The notes beneath the pieces are model-generated. The model saw nothing but the letters and a program-made list of their open reading frames with translations, was not told the origin of the DNA and made no database searches. From positions 1 to 13,217 of the forward strand of contig JBMNTN010000056.1 of NCBI GenBank assembly GCA_050945755.1: a stretch of DNA of 13,217 nt, in the 5' to 3' direction. The DNA comes from JAQVXR01 sp050945755. GTDB lineage: Bacteria > Bacillota > Dehalobacteriia > Dehalobacteriales > Dehalobacteriaceae. Every line of letters begins with the position of its first letter. Within the stretch, counting starts at the first letter, position 1. Made by a program: the position numbers and the translations under genes. Shown here piece by piece: positions 13,099-13,217 of this stretch.

Positions 13099-13217
13099 CT
13101 AACCACCTTGAGCATTTTTTTTCATTAAATCAATAATCTTAGGTATTTTTTTCATATTAGCACTTATCGGCAAAAAAGACAAACCCGAAAAGAAATAAAG
13201 GAAGAAGTCTCGGAAAA
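13099..13217 (-). CDS. C-terminal end of an unidentified gene upstream of serS (partial)
   Basis: From the window edge a frame is open on the - strand (first full codon at 13215) and stops at TAG 13099, giving 38 residues: a hydrophobic, Phe-rich stretch (FRDFFLYFFSGLSFLPISAN) and then a basic tail (MKKIPKIIDLMKKNAQGG). This reads like the end of a membrane protein. It has no family match that I recognise. The last part could instead be a separate 18-codon frame from the ATG at 13155, but no good ribosome binding site precedes it. It lies 44 bp before serS in the same direction. Confidence 0.35.
   Translation of the reverse strand, partial: FRDFFLYFFSGLSFLPISANMKKIPKIIDLMKKNAQGG

Noticed and set aside
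1..13217. CRISPR array, insertion sequence or transposase gene
   Set aside because: No regularly spaced repeats, no terminal inverted repeats with target duplications and no transposase motifs were found.

Overview
The window looks like chromosomal DNA from a low-to-moderate GC Gram-positive anaerobe of the class Clostridia, possibly Peptococcaceae-like. This is inferred from strong AGGAGG-type ribosome binding sites, several TTG starts, a BlaI/BlaR1-type M56 cluster, a GEMM-I (cyclic di-GMP-I) riboswitch, and the right end of an integrative element of the Tn916/Tn1549 type. The genus cannot be settled from the sequence alone.

Left part (1-4476), all on the + strand: an M56 (BlaR1/MecR1-type) membrane metalloprotease gene whose 5' end looks damaged; a promoter with two mirror-image BlaI-type operators; then a compact operon of a BlaI-family repressor, a second M56 protease overlapping it by 8 bp, and a small lipoprotein. 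No beta-lactamase gene and no recognisable penicillin-binding sensor domain is present, so the signal sensed is unknown.

Middle part (4477-7843): a GEMM-I riboswitch with its own terminator but no ordinary gene behind it, several hairpins, a sigma-70 region-4-like protein, about 530 bp of hairpin-rich non-coding DNA with a tiny possible peptide, an excisionase-like gene (TTG start) and a tyrosine integrase. This order (sigma-like, xis, int, attachment site) is the usual right end of a conjugative or integrative element. The integrase stops 14 bp short of the CCA end of an intact tRNA-Ser(CGA), the likely integration target. The other end of the element is not visible.

Right part (7844-13217) reads as host chromosome. 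tRNA-Ser(CGA) is followed by a non-coding stretch with a degenerate second tRNA-Ser-like sequence, then a class I aminotransferase with a clear promoter and a leader inverted repeat. Next, on the - strand, come a TraX-family membrane protein, tadA, five tRNA genes (Arg-CCT, Arg-ACG, Ser-GCT, Ser-TGA, Arg-TCG), serS and the tail of a further gene. The genes fit together: serS charges the tRNA-Ser species beside it, and TadA edits the wobble A of tRNA-Arg(ACG), encoded about 110 bp upstream of it in the same direction.
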